From Massilia psychrophila (GTDB lineage Bacteria; Pseudomonadota; Gammaproteobacteria; Burkholderiales; Burkholderiaceae_D): 45,463 bases of DNA. Each line of letters starts with the position of its first letter. Positions within the stretch are counted from its first letter, which is position 1. The position numbers and the translations under genes are program-made. The notes under the pieces were generated by a model. The model worked only from the letters and a program-made list of their open reading frames with translations. It had not been told where the DNA came from and searched no databases. The stretch spans positions 1-45,463 of the forward strand of contig NZ_PDOB01000034.1 in the NCBI RefSeq assembly GCF_002760665.1, written 5' to 3'. Below are positions 16,777 through 25,486 of this stretch, in pieces.

Positions 16777-17676
16777 ATGACGACGATTCCGGCACTCTCC
16801 GCACTGGTCCCGACCAACAATCGTGCACTGGGCGTGGGTTTTACTGGCAATCTGGGCAATATCGATGCCTATATTTCGGCCGTGAACCGCCTGCCGATGC
16901 TGACGCACGAGGAAGAAATCTCGCTGGCGAAGCGCTTGCAAGAACATAACGACCTTGGCGCCGCCCAGGAACTGGTGCTGTCGCACCTGCGCCTGGTGGT
17001 GTCGATCGCCCGCGGCTACCTTGGCTATGGACTGCCGCACGCCGACCTGATCCAGGAAGGCAACATCGGCCTGATGAAAGCGGTCAAGCGCTTCGATCCA
17101 AATCAGGGCGTGCGGCTGGTGTCGTACGCAATGCACTGGATCAAGGCCGAAATGCATGAGTACGTCCTGAAAAACTGGCGGCTGGTGAAGGTTGCCACCA
17201 CCAAGGCGCAGCGCAAACTGTTTTTCAATCTGCGCAGCAACAAGGTCGGCCTGGACGCGATGACGCCGACCCAGATCGATGCGCTGGCCAAGCTGCTCGA
17301 CGTCAAGCGCGAGGAAGTGATCGAGATGGAAACCCGGCTGTCGGGCCGCGACATCGCGCTCGAAGCGCCGACCGACGACGAGGACGACAAGTTTTCGCCG
17401 ATCGCCTATCTGTCGTCGGACTTGTCGGAACCAACCAAGGTGCTCGAAGCCGAGCAGGTCACGCGCTTGCAGTCGGAAGGCCTCGAGTCGGCGCTGTCCA
17501 AGCTCGATCCGCGTTCGCGCCGCATCGTCGAGGCACGCTGGCTGGCCAATGACGACGGCTCGGGCGCCACGCTGCATACGCTGGCCGAAGAGTTCGGCGT
17601 ATCGGCCGAGCGCATCCGCCAGATCGAAGCGGCCGCGCTGAAGAAGATGAAGGGTTCGCTCAGCGCTTTTGTGTAA
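16777..17676 (+). CDS. rpoH: Heat-shock sigma factor RpoH (sigma-32)
   Basis: 299 residues. Sigma region 2 (LAKRLQEHNDLGAAQELVLSH, DLIQEGNIGLMKAVKRFDP), the RpoH-specific box QRKLFFNLR, and region 4 (TLHTLAEEFGVSAERIRQIE) are all present. Directs transcription of chaperones and proteases at heat-shock promoters. The ATG at 16777, with GAGG 10 bases upstream, is preferred over the in-frame codon at 16684, which lies inside the CIRCE site. Downstream of ftsYEX as in many proteobacteria, but separated by 351 bases with its own control signals. Confidence 0.95.
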   Translation: MTTIPALSALVPTNNRALGVGFTGNLGNIDAYISAVNRLPMLTHEEEISLAKRLQEHNDLGAAQELVLSHLRLVVSIARGYLGYGLPHADLIQEGNIGLMKAVKRFDPNQGVRLVSYAMHWIKAEMHEYVLKNWRLVKVATTKAQRKLFFNLRSNKVGLDAMTPTQIDALAKLLDVKREEVIEMETRLSGRDIALEAPTDDEDDKFSPIAYLSSDLSEPTKVLEAEQVTRLQSEGLESALSKLDPRSRRIVEARWLANDDGSGATLHTLAEEFGVSAERIRQIEAAALKKMKGSLSAFV

Positions 17677-17694
17677 GCGCGCCGGTGAATTGTC

Positions 17695-17719
17695 AAAAAG
17701 GCGCCCGCGGGCGCCTTTT
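17695..17719. terminator. Rho-independent terminator after rpoH
   Basis: Perfect 16-base palindrome GGCGCCCGCGGGCGCC (17700-17715) flanked by AAAAA and TTTT, so it can act on both strands. It sits 18 bases after the rpoH stop. Confidence 0.85.
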
Positions 17720-17779
17720 ACATTGGAGCGCAATTTGTGGGTTACCATGCTGGCATTGCCTCCTGCGGGAACCTGAACC

Positions 17780-18187
17780 ATGAAGCGTCTTGCCATGTGG
17801 GCCCGCGTGCTGTGCGCGTCGGTTGCTTACAGCCTGGCCGGCTGCGCCGGCACCGCCACCGAGATGCCGTTGCGCTCCGGCAGTTACCCGCTGGCCGAAC
17901 ACCAGTCGGCCGCCCTGACCCCGAGCGCGTCGGTGCGCTACGACAGGTTTTCCGACAGCCGCTGCCCGAAAGGGGCGATGTGCATCTGGGCCGGCAAGGT
18001 CAGCTACCACTTTATCCTCTCCAGCCGGGCCGGCATCGAAAGTTTCGCGCTCGATTACGCCGGCGATACCTTCACCTCGAAGACGCTGCCAGGCGTCACC
18101 TTCGGCATCTCGTTTGCCGCCGTGCACGAAAGGCCGGTCGCCGAGCACGCCGTCGTGCTCGAAATAACCGTCACCGAGCCTGGCTAA
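17780..18187 (+). CDS. Small lipoprotein, unknown function
   Basis: 135 residues. Signal peptide with lipobox SLAGC, then a beta-rich domain with a cysteine motif SRCPKGAMCIWAGKVSY (C-x5-C-x-W-A-G). Proteins with this motif are scattered in Burkholderiales and Bacteroidota as uncharacterised lipoproteins. A GGGAA ribosome site precedes the ATG. The stop overlaps by four bases the broken membrane gene on the opposite strand. No functional call is justified. Confidence 0.65.
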   Translation: MKRLAMWARVLCASVAYSLAGCAGTATEMPLRSGSYPLAEHQSAALTPSASVRYDRFSDSRCPKGAMCIWAGKVSYHFILSSRAGIESFALDYAGDTFTSKTLPGVTFGISFAAVHERPVAEHAVVLEITVTEPG

Positions 18188-18661
18188 CTGAACCGGCCTG
18201 CCGGGAAAGCCGGCGCCGCCGCCATCAAGCGCCAGCCTTGGCCGTCGATGGCGTAAATGACAGGGATCTGCGCAATCGCGCCCAAACCGAACTGCAGCAC
18301 TGCGAGCCACGAAGTTTGTTTGCGTCGGCGCGCGAAGTCGGCCAGCGGCAGCGCCGCCAGCGTCGACGCCGACAACAGCCACCACGCCGCCGCGAAGTGA
18401 CGCAGAAAACGGCGCGCCAGCACACGATTGACCAGACACTGAACGTCGCCGAAAACGCTATCAGCGCGAGGCCGGTGAACACGGCGACCTGCCGGGGTAA
18501 CCGATCGGCACGCCGACCGCCAGCGTCATCATGAGGGTGATCGCGGCCCACACGACGATGATCACGCGCCGTGCGCGCACCCGCATGTGCGGCGCCAGGT
18601 GCATGGCAATCGGATTGCATTGGGCAACGATACTGCCGAACCACAGCGTCCACCACACCAT
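18184..18661 (-). pseudogene. Membrane protein gene with two frameshifts, behind nhaA
   Basis: Three consecutive frames join into one coherent ~159-residue, four-helix membrane protein. Frame 1 starts MVWWTLWFGSIVAQCNP at 18661 and runs to about VGVPIGYPG (near 18495). Frame 2 continues QVAVFTGLALIAFSATFSVW (to about 18430). Frame 3 continues NRVLARRFLRHFAAAWW and ends AFPAGRFS at 18184. Each switch is explained by one missing base next to a short C or G run. The start is only 6 bases after the nhaA stop, so it was an operon partner. Family not recognised. Genuine decay or sequencing error cannot be separated here. Confidence 0.65.
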
Positions 18662-18667
18662 TTTCTT

Positions 18668-19903
18668 TTAACGGCCCAGGCGAGGTGGATTCACCCCAGT
18701 TGGTTCGTCGTCAAAATCCATGGTGTCCGGATCAGGGTCGGATGCCAGCGGTGCTCCCATGAACTTCAGCCAGCAGAAGCCGATCAGGCCGGCCGTGAGG
18801 GACGCCAGCAGGATCGCCATTTTCGAAGAAGTGATCACGCCGGCTTGCCCGATATAGGCCAGGTTGGTGATAAAAATCGACATCGTGAAGCCGATGCCGC
18901 CGAGCAGGCCGGCGCCCAGCACGTGCCGCCATGCGAGGTCGAGCGGCAGGCGACATATCCCGAGCGCGACCGCTGCGAAGCTAAACAGAAAGATGCCGAC
19001 AGGCTTGCCGACAACTAGTCCGAGCAGGATGCCGAGGCTGTTGGCCGACAGAAGTTCTTCGGCCCAGCCGGTGCCGATGACGATACCCGTGTTGGCCAGG
19101 GCGAACACCGGCAGGATGAGGAAGGCGACCGGCGTATGCAGCGCATTTTCCAGCCGGTGCGAGGGAGACTCGACGGCATCCTGCTTGGCTGAGTAAGGAA
19201 TGGCAAAGGCCAGCAGCACGCCGGCAATGGTCGCGTGCACGCCGGATTTGAGCATCAGGAACCACATCAATGCGCCACCCAGCAGGTACGGCAGCAGCGC
19301 CATGATGCGCAGCACGCGGTTCATCGCGATCAGGACTGCGAAGACGCCGAGCGCCGCCAGCAGGTACAGGAAAGACAGTTCCGCCGTGTAAAACACGGCG
19401 ATGACGACAATCGCACCCAGGTCGTCCATGACGGCAAGGGCCGTCAGGAAAATCTTGAGGGACGCCGGCACCCGGCTGCCAAGCAGGCTCAGCACGCCAA
19501 GCGCGAACGCGATGTCAGTGGCCATCGGGATGCCAATGCCGGCTTGGGTGTTCGTGCCGCCGTTGAGCATAAAGTGAATCAGCGCGGGAACGGCGATGCC
19601 ACCCGCGGCGGCCATGATCGGTAGCATGGCATTCCTGATATCGGATAGCTCGCCGTTATACAGCTCGCGTTCGAGTTCCAGGCCGATGAGCAGGAAAAAG
19701 ATTGCCATTAGGGCGTCGTTGACCCAATGCTCGATGCTCAGGCCCGCGACGTATCGATGCCAAAATCCAAGATAGCCCGGCCCCCAGGCGGAGTTGGCAA
19801 TGACCAGCGAAGCCAGCGTGCACAGGATCAGGAGTACTGCTCCGGCCTTGCCGGAATGGATAAACTGTTTGAACGTGGTCGAGAGTGGTTTTTCGATGCG
19901 CAT
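18668..19903 (-). CDS. nhaA: Na+/H+ antiporter NhaA
   Basis: 411 residues from ATG 19903, which follows GGAGAAG closely; a 48-residue longer frame exists but lacks support. NhaA hallmarks: NDALMAIFFLLIGLELERE, GIGIPMATDIAFALGVLSLLG with the paired aspartates in ALAVMDDLGAIVVIAVFY (sodium/proton site), GLVVGKPVGIFLFSF and GGIGFTMSIFITNLA. An inner-membrane electrogenic antiporter that expels Na+ or Li+ for protons, important at alkaline pH or in salt. Preceded by a long structured leader; the broken membrane gene follows. Somewhat lower GC than core neighbours. Confidence 0.95.
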   Translation of the reverse strand: MRIEKPLSTTFKQFIHSGKAGAVLLILCTLASLVIANSAWGPGYLGFWHRYVAGLSIEHWVNDALMAIFFLLIGLELERELYNGELSDIRNAMLPIMAAAGGIAVPALIHFMLNGGTNTQAGIGIPMATDIAFALGVLSLLGSRVPASLKIFLTALAVMDDLGAIVVIAVFYTAELSFLYLLAALGVFAVLIAMNRVLRIMALLPYLLGGALMWFLMLKSGVHATIAGVLLAFAIPYSAKQDAVESPSHRLENALHTPVAFLILPVFALANTGIVIGTGWAEELLSANSLGILLGLVVGKPVGIFLFSFAAVALGICRLPLDLAWRHVLGAGLLGGIGFTMSIFITNLAYIGQAGVITSSKMAILLASLTAGLIGFCWLKFMGAPLASDPDPDTMDFDDEPTGVNPPRLGR

Positions 19904-19990
19904 TTTCTTCTCCGGCAAGCCCTGCCTGGTTTTGCGGCTGGGCTGCCCATTGTTAATCCGATCAACTGGCACAGGGTTTCGCCTGCAGAG
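19904..19990 (-). ncRNA. Candidate structured leader (possible nhaA-I-type riboswitch)
   Basis: Directly upstream of the nhaA ribosome site, the RNA-sense strand has a GGCA/UGCC hairpin (19926-19914) whose 5-base loop GGGCU is fully complementary to AGCCC at 19944-19940, a pseudoknot arrangement next to the GGAGA ribosome site. A CAGG/CCUG hairpin lies further upstream. This position and pseudoknot-near-ribosome-site layout is like cation-sensing nhaA leaders (nhaA-I/II motifs, reported to sense Li+). I cannot confirm the consensus from memory, so the class assignment is tentative. Confidence 0.4.
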
Positions 19991-20093
19991 AACGGTCGCT
20001 GGAATACGATGCTCTGCGCAGAGAAAACGATGAAATAGCATGGGCAACAGGCGTAAATTGGCCGCGTGGCGGCCCGACCATCGCGCGTCCTGT

Positions 20094-20151
20094 CATACCT
20101 GGTCGGTATGATCACCCTCATTGGATTTTACCCGACCTATCGTCAGTCCAA
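20094..20151 (-). promoter_or_regulatory. Candidate nhaA promoter with dyad
   Basis: On the minus strand, -35 TTGGAC (complement of 20146-20151) and -10 TAAAAT (complement of 20125-20130) are 15 bp apart, short but usable. A perfect dyad CATACC-TGGTC-GGTATG at 20094-20110 falls at about the transcription start, well placed for a repressor. This implies a leader of about 215 bases. Confidence 0.4.
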
Positions 20152-20245
20152 CACGCGTGCGACGGCAACGTCCTTCACGCTGACGTCCTCGGAAGTGCAT
20201 CCGCCAACAGCAGCCCTGCGTTGCCGCCGGGGCGTCGTCCGGATC

Positions 20246-21727
20246 TTAATGCCCTGCCAGCACATCATGCCCGTCGTGCTTGTCATGAATGCCAAACCTG
20301 TCTACCAGGGTGGCACTGGCTTCGTTGAGGCCATATACCTCTACTTGCGCGCCCAACCTGCGGAACTTGAACACGACCTTATCCAGGGCGCTAATCGCGG
20401 TGATGTCCCAGAAGTGCGCATGGGTGAGGTCAATGTGCACCCTGTCGAGGTTTTCGGTGTAGTCGAACGAGTGGACGAGCTGATCCGAGGAAGCGAAGAA
20501 GACCTGTCCCGTCACCTGGTATCGGCAAGCACGTCCCACCTCGTCAGTGCGCGAGCTGACATTGAGAAGTCGGCTGACCTTTTGGGCAAAGAAAACGCCA
20601 GACAGCAAAACGCCGGTGAGCACGCCTTTCGCCAGGTCATGGGTCGCCACGGTGACGACGACAGTGGCGACCATCACGATGCTCGAACTGGCCGGGTGCT
20701 CCCGCAAATGCCTGATCGAGCTCCAGTTGAAGGTGCCAATGGACACCATGATCATGACTGCGACAAGGGCTGCCATCGGGATTTGCCTGACCCATTCACC
20801 CAGGAACACGATCAGGGTGAGGAGCACGACACCTGCGGTCAAGGTTGAGAGGCGACCGCGGCCACCGGACTTCACGTTGATGACCGACTGGCCGATCATC
20901 GCGCACCCAGCCATACCGCCGATAAAACCGGTGGCGATGTTGGCAACGCCCTGGCCTACGCATTCGCGGTTCTTGTCACTCTTGGTGTCGGTGAGGTCGT
21001 CGACGATGGTGGCGGTCATCAGCGACTCGAGCAGGCCCACCACCATCAGCGTTGCCGAGTAAGGGAGGATGATCTGGAGGGTCTCAAGATTGAAGGGTAC
21101 ATTCGGTATCAGGAAGGACGGCAGGCTATCTGGGAGCTGGCCCATGTTGCCCACAGTGCGAACGTCCAGGCCCATTGCGATGGATACACCCGTGAGCACG
21201 ACAATCGCGACCAACGGGGACGGCACGGCGCGCGTCACATAGGGCAGGCCGTAGATGATGGCCAGACCTGCAGCCGTGACGGCATACACGTGCCAGCTAA
21301 CGTTGGTCAGCTCAGGCAACTGCGCCAGGAAGATCAGGATGGCCAGAGCGTTGACGAAACCCGTCACAACCGAGCGTGAGACAAAGCGCATCAGTCGCCC
21401 GAGCTTTATCCACCCCGCGGCGACTTGCAGAACCCCTGCAAGGATCGTGGCGGCAAGCAGGTAATCCAGACCATGGGTTTTTACGAGTGTCACCATGACC
21501 AGAGCCATGGCTCCGGTTGCAGCCGAGATCATGCCTGGACGACCGCCAAAGAAAGCGATCAGGGTGGCGATGGAGAACGAAGCATACAGGCCCACCTTCG
21601 GGTCTACGCCAGCGATGATGGAAAAAGCGATCGCCTCTGGAATGAGGGCAAGCGCGACGACGAGACCTGCAAGCAGGTCATTACGGACGTTGGAAAACCA
21701 GTCCTGGCGAATAGTTTGTAGAGACAT
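20246..21727 (-). CDS. SulP-family inorganic anion transporter with STAS domain
   Basis: 493 residues from ATG 21727 (AGAAGG ribosome site 7 bases upstream). The SulP transmembrane core begins [27 protein letters not shown] and includes [28 protein letters not shown] and [23 protein letters not shown]-terminal STAS domain runs from about residue 400 ([36 protein letters not shown]). SulP proteins carry sulfate, bicarbonate or other anions. Next to nhaA on the same strand, a Na+-dependent bicarbonate (BicA-like) role is possible but not shown. The upstream gene order is degenerate DNA. Confidence 0.9.
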   Translation of the reverse strand: MSLQTIRQDWFSNVRNDLLAGLVVALALIPEAIAFSIIAGVDPKVGLYASFSIATLIAFFGGRPGMISAATGAMALVMVTLVKTHGLDYLLAATILAGVLQVAAGWIKLGRLMRFVSRSVVTGFVNALAILIFLAQLPELTNVSWHVYAVTAAGLAIIYGLPYVTRAVPSPLVAIVVLTGVSIAMGLDVRTVGNMGQLPDSLPSFLIPNVPFNLETLQIILPYSATLMVVGLLESLMTATIVDDLTDTKSDKNRECVGQGVANIATGFIGGMAGCAMIGQSVINVKSGGRGRLSTLTAGVVLLTLIVFLGEWVRQIPMAALVAVMIMVSIGTFNWSSIRHLREHPASSSIVMVATVVVTVATHDLAKGVLTGVLLSGVFFAQKVSRLLNVSSRTDEVGRACRYQVTGQVFFASSDQLVHSFDYTENLDRVHIDLTHAHFWDITAISALDKVVFKFRRLGAQVEVYGLNEASATLVDRFGIHDKHDGHDVLAGH

Positions 21728-22335
21728 AGATATACCTTCTCGGGCGAGCGTTGCCGGGTACTGATGGATAAGCACACTGCGCGAATAGTCGCGTGCAGCG
21801 GATTGGGAGCGAAGATTGAAAGGCACGACGTCGCAGGAAGCGACATCGATTTATCTGCCGATGAAAAAGCGTCTTACGGAGGAGTAACGGAGCAAAAATA
21901 ACCGCGTGGCAAACCTGCTCCCGGGTAGAAGGGTGCGTCCTGGCCGATACACGGACGAGCGCACTGAGTGGCGTATATCGCGCGTAAGATCGTGTCAGAG
22001 GTAGGGAAAGGAACGGTCATGGCCTGCTATTTTGCACTGCAGCATAAACGTAGTCAAGGCACTTTCCTGACTGTCTGGAAGCGGCCGAAGGACCACCAGC
22101 TGGAAATGATGGGCGAAACGTTCACGCGCGCGGAAGACCGCGCGCTGTGTGGGCTGCCTCAAATTGAGGAATAAAGGGCTGGCAGGACGCCCGCACGTTG
22201 TCCTCACCAGTACGAAGATTAATCCCGATCCAGCACTGGTAGAGGGAGTCATCGTTGGGAGTTTCGAGCAAGCAGTGCCGCCGGAATGGATTTGACAGAG
22301 GCCAACGAAAATTAACAACATCAGTTTGCGCATAC

Positions 22336-22545
22336 TTACCCAATCAGAGCTACGTGGAAATGGTCGTCGTGACGGCCGGCCGGTTTAACGAACGCAATGT
22401 TGGCGTCGTTGAAAAGAATGAACTTGACCGGGGAAAACGTGCGGAACAACTCGATCAACTTGGCGGTGGCCGCCTTGTCGTACTGAGGTTGGCTCCACTC
22501 CACGGGCTCTTCAAGCCCATCCTTGCGAACCGGGCGGACGGTCAA
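22336..22545 (-). pseudogene. C-terminal fragment of an M74/M15-like murein endopeptidase
   Basis: About 69 residues: VRPVRKDGLEEPVEWSQPQY, a helix ATAKLIELFRTF, then FILFNDANIAF and the metal-site motif GRHDDHFHVAL near the end. The H-x-x-H-F-H type motif and the preceding RP-x-RKDG segment resemble the C-terminal half of penicillin-insensitive murein endopeptidases (MepA/M74). The N-terminal half with the first metal ligands is absent upstream and the open frame starts at an unsupported TTG, so this is a remnant. Assignment rests on motif resemblance only. Confidence 0.45.
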
Positions 22546-22812
22546 GGATCGGCTTGTCGCCGAACGTTTTTGAGATCGAAGAAACCTGGATGACCGATAC
22601 GCTCATGGTGCGTCTTTCATGATGTGAGTGAAAAGGGCGAGAACGGTGGCGGGATCGAGTTCGAGCTGGCGCGCCTCGCGGGCGGCGCGTTCGCGCGGGG
22701 GCTCAGCGCCGACACCCGCGCTGACACCGGGTGCAAAGTATGCAGCAGCATGCGGGGCATGGCTTATTGGCGACGCGACGTAAGCAAATTCACCCCAATC
22801 AATGGGACCGCG
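22511..22812 (-). pseudogene. Two short overlapping remnant frames (ATGA junction)
   Basis: A frame open from 22812 without a usual start ends at TGA 22603-22605, with a plausible protein C-terminus (REARQLELDPATVLALFTHI then MKDAP). Its stop overlaps an ATG (22606) that opens a 31-codon frame beginning MSVSVIQVSSISKTFGDKP, which resembles the first strand of ABC ATPases but ends at 22511 without a Walker motif. The overlap suggests a former operon; both frames are incomplete and no function is assigned. Confidence 0.3.
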
Positions 22813-22869
22813 TTATGCTCTGCGTACCAGCGACGGCGCGCATTATGGCCATGGCGATTGCATGAAGGG

Positions 22870-23689
22870 TCAGATTGCCAAGCCTAAGACCTTAGCAAGA
22901 TAGTCGCTGTTCCACCCGGCCTTTAATCGCTTGCCGGCGACCCCGAGCTTCGTCGTCTTCTCATTTTTCAGTAGATTGAGAGCAATTCGTCGCAAGATAG
23001 CAAAGTTTTGCGCCGCTTCACCCACGCGGATGCGGCAATCGTCCTCCCGGAATGCGACGTCCAGAACCCAGCGTGCAGTTTTCGATGCCCCAGTGTGCCC
23101 GTACAGTCTTGCCCAGCAATGCCGCTTTGGCGGGCAGGCTGCTGATGTAGTATCGGCGTTCGACACTGGCTGTGCCGGTACCGTTTCTGCCGATGATTTC
23201 TCGTGTCGACTCAATCATGATCAGGCTCTGGAGGCCTGCCCAATGCTGATTTTGTTGACCGAGCCAGGCAACGTCATTGGTCACCAGGCAGCGCCGGGTT
23301 TCGATCCGTCCGTGATCTTTTTCGGTCTGGATGTCGTCCCAGAATGGACGATCCATCGTACCGCCATCGGCAGCATCGAACCACAGCTTGACGGCCTCGT
23401 TCAGACCGGGCTGGTTGTCCTTCACGCCCAGCACATAGTCGGCGCCGCTTGCGACAATCTCGGCAGCGATGTCGTGCTGGCATCCCCATCGCGTCGATCG
23501 TGATGATGGCGCCTTTGATATCGAGCGTCGCCAACAATTCTGGTATCGCCGTGATCTCGTTACTCTTGTCGGCTGTCCGGACCTGCCCCACCGTCAAACC
23601 GCTCGCGCTGCTCCATGCCGAAACAAGGTGGATCGCACTCTGCTTGCCATCATGCGAGCCACGTACGCACTTGCCATCGATGGCAATAC
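22870..23689 (-). pseudogene. ISAs1-family transposase, 5'-truncated with two frameshifts
   Basis: Reading through three frames: [20 protein letters not shown] and [20 protein letters not shown], then [19 protein letters not shown], ending IDAMG. Here an extra G (GGGG for GGG) shifts the frame. Next come [42 protein letters not shown] and RAHWGIEN. A second shift precedes WVLDVAFREDDCRIRVG and FAILRRIALNLLKNEKTTK, ending KVLGLAI. These are ISAs1 hallmarks (DGK with the first Asp; HWGIEN just before the last block). The N-terminal part is replaced by IS5 sequence. Confidence 0.8.
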
Positions 23690-23992
23690 CGCTTCGTCAA
23701 TATTCATGCCGACAAACCAGCGATAGAGCAGGTTGTATTCAATGTGCTGGACCAGCTGGCGCTCGGAGCGGATCGTGAACAACGTCTGGATCAGGCTGGC
23801 CCTGAGCAAGCGTTCCGGCGCAATCGACGGCCTGCCACGGCGCGAGTACAGCGGCGCAAACTCGGCGCTCATGCTCTGCAAGATTCCGTCGACCAGAATG
23901 CGCAATCTGCGCAGCGGATGCGTCTCAGGAATGCGCTCCTCCAGCGATCGGTAGCTGAACATGGCGTGCCGGGTGACGTCGGTTTTGCGCAT
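23690..23992 (-). pseudogene. IS5-family transposase N-terminal fragment
   Basis: About 100 residues starting MRKTDVTRHAMFSYRSLEER at 23992: IPETHPLRRLRILVDGIL, YSRRGRPSIAPERLLRASLI, TIRSERQLVQHIEYNLLYRW and FVGMNID. This is the DUF772-type N-terminal domain of IS5-family transposases. The catalytic DDE domain is missing because the frame runs into ISAs1-derived sequence at about 23690. Confidence 0.8.
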
Positions 23993-24077
23993 GGGTCGAA
24001 GTGAAAAGTTGTTCTCTTCGTACAACGTATACCCCCGCCGTCCAGTTGACAGGGCGGCGGAATTTTTCAACAGCCTG

Positions 24078-24300
24078 TTAAATATCGAGAGTAAACGCCT
24101 TTCTTTTTTAGTTTACAAGCAATATTTCACGAATCGAATCAGAGACTTAGGGCCAGGCTTTATGCAATCGTCCTAGCATTATGGCTGTCCCCAATGGCAT
24201 AATGGGTCCGATTTTGGTATGAGTACATTGGCATAAACATGTTGCAGCGTGTTTTTGTCAATTTGCACTTCATTAATAACAATTCAGGCGAGACACACCC
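24078..24300 (+). promoter_or_regulatory. Upstream region of the tricarboxylate transporter genes
   Basis: 223 bp between the IS remnant and tctC. It contains a dyad CATTATG (24177-24183) / CATAATG (24198-24204) with a 14-base spacer, and a nearby TTGGCATAAA resembling one of its halves. These could be operator half-sites; no clear -35/-10 pair is certain. Confidence 0.3.
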
Positions 24301-25275
24301 ATGAAATTCACATTTTTACATTCCGCCGTCTTGCTGGCGTCGCTCGGCAGCGCTGTGGCACAGGCGCAGGACTTTCCGACCAAGACCATCACGATGGTGG
24401 TCCCTTTCGCCGCCGGCGGTCCAACCGACACGGTAGCGCGCCTTGTTGCACAGTCGATGGGGATCAAGCTTAAGCAGACCATCATTGTCGAAAACGTCGG
24501 TGGCGCCGGCGGCACGATTGGCGCTGCGCGCGTGGCGAAGGCCGCGCCAGACGGCTACACGTTGCTCCTGCACCACATCGGCCAAGCGACGGCGCCGGCC
24601 CTGTATCGCAAGCTGAGCTACAACGCCAACGACAGCTTCGAGCCAATCGGCCTGGTGACAGACGTGCCGATGACCCTGGTGGCGCGCAAGGATTTCCCTG
24701 CCAAGGATTTCAAGGAGTTGCTCGCCTACGTCAAAGCCAACAAATCCAAGGTCACTTATGCAAATGCCGGCCTCGGTTCGGCGTCGCACCTGTGCGGCAT
24801 GCTGTTCATGACCGCCATCGACACCGACCTGACGACCGTGCCGTACAAGGGCACAGGCCCGGCCATGAATGATTTGCTGGGCGGCCAGGTCGATTTCATG
24901 TGCGACCAGACCACCAACACCACCAGCCAGATCAAAAGCGGCAAGATCAAGGTATACGGCGTGACCACCAAGGCCCGCCTGGCATCCATGCCGGACGTGC
25001 CGACCCTGAACGAAGCTGGCTTGCCGGGGTTTGAAATAAACGTCTGGCACGGCGTGTATGCGCCGCGCGGCACGCCGAAGGCGATCGTCGATACGCTGGC
25101 CGGGGCCTTGCAGGTGGCGTTGAAAGATCCTATGGTCAAGCAGCGCTTCGCCGACCTCGGCACCGAGCCCGTGGCCGAAAGCCGTGCCCGGCCGGAAGCC
25201 TTGCGCACCTACCTGAAAACGGAAATCGAGCGTTGGGCACCCATCATCAGCAAGGCCGGCGTTTACGCTGAATAA
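24301..25275 (+). CDS. tctC: Tripartite tricarboxylate transporter substrate-binding protein (TctC/Bug family)
   Basis: 324 residues. Signal peptide ending SAVAQAQ (cleavage near residue 22), then the Bug-family core: PTKTITMVVPFAAGGPTDTV, GAGGTIGAARVAKAAPDGYT, YANAGLGSASHLCG, VPYKGTGPAMNDLLGGQVDF and a C-terminal GTEPVAESRARPEALR. It binds a carboxylate in the periplasm and delivers it to the TctAB membrane pair encoded just downstream. The ligand (citrate, tricarballylate, aromatic acid or other) cannot be told from sequence. No tctDE two-component pair is adjacent. Confidence 0.93.
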   Translation: MKFTFLHSAVLLASLGSAVAQAQDFPTKTITMVVPFAAGGPTDTVARLVAQSMGIKLKQTIIVENVGGAGGTIGAARVAKAAPDGYTLLLHHIGQATAPALYRKLSYNANDSFEPIGLVTDVPMTLVARKDFPAKDFKELLAYVKANKSKVTYANAGLGSASHLCGMLFMTAIDTDLTTVPYKGTGPAMNDLLGGQVDFMCDQTTNTTSQIKSGKIKVYGVTTKARLASMPDVPTLNEAGLPGFEINVWHGVYAPRGTPKAIVDTLAGALQVALKDPMVKQRFADLGTEPVAESRARPEALRTYLKTEIERWAPIISKAGVYAE

Positions 25276-25486
25276 GGTTCCCCGGCCGAGCCGAACGACG
25301 CAGCGTGTCTGCCGTTCGGCTCTCGACTCTCGGCGCTAAGCTCCAAGCTCTGTTGTGCCGTCGCGCCATTGCACCATTGCGCCATTGCAGCGCCACGCCT
25401 TTGACCAGCACTACACCGACAAGCCTGCCTGCGCTGCATGTGACGCGCCGCCGGCTTGGCGGACCTACCCTGTAAGGAAAATCAAC

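Larger units (their letters stand above)
21728..22849. other. Degenerate stretch with gene remnants, no intact gene
   Basis: About 1.1 kb between the SulP gene and the IS chimera. Most open frames are short and overlap on both strands. Minus-strand pieces are coherent but broken: a peptidase tail (22336-22545), a signal-peptide-like start at 22333 (MRKLMLLIFVGLCQIHSGGT) whose continuation appears only in another frame (CWIGINLRTGEDNVRASC, PFIPQFEAAH), and two short overlapping frames at 22511-22812. No terminator, RNA gene or attachment site was recognised. Confidence 0.5.
22850..24077 (-). mobile_element. Chimeric IS remnant: IS5-family left part fused to ISAs1-family right part
   Basis: The outer end near 24077 reads, on the minus strand, CAGGCTGTTGAAAAAT, a typical IS5-type terminus, 85 bases before an IS5-family transposase N-terminus. 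At about 23690 the sequence switches within 10 bases to an ISAs1-family transposase, which continues in broken frames to 22870. The ISAs1 outer end is probably around 22850 but was not fixed. One IS apparently inserted into or recombined with the other, followed by decay. Confidence 0.65.

Noticed and set aside
22624-22887. 87-residue plus frame in the degenerate region
   Set aside because: No start signal or family features; overlaps coherent minus-strand remnants.
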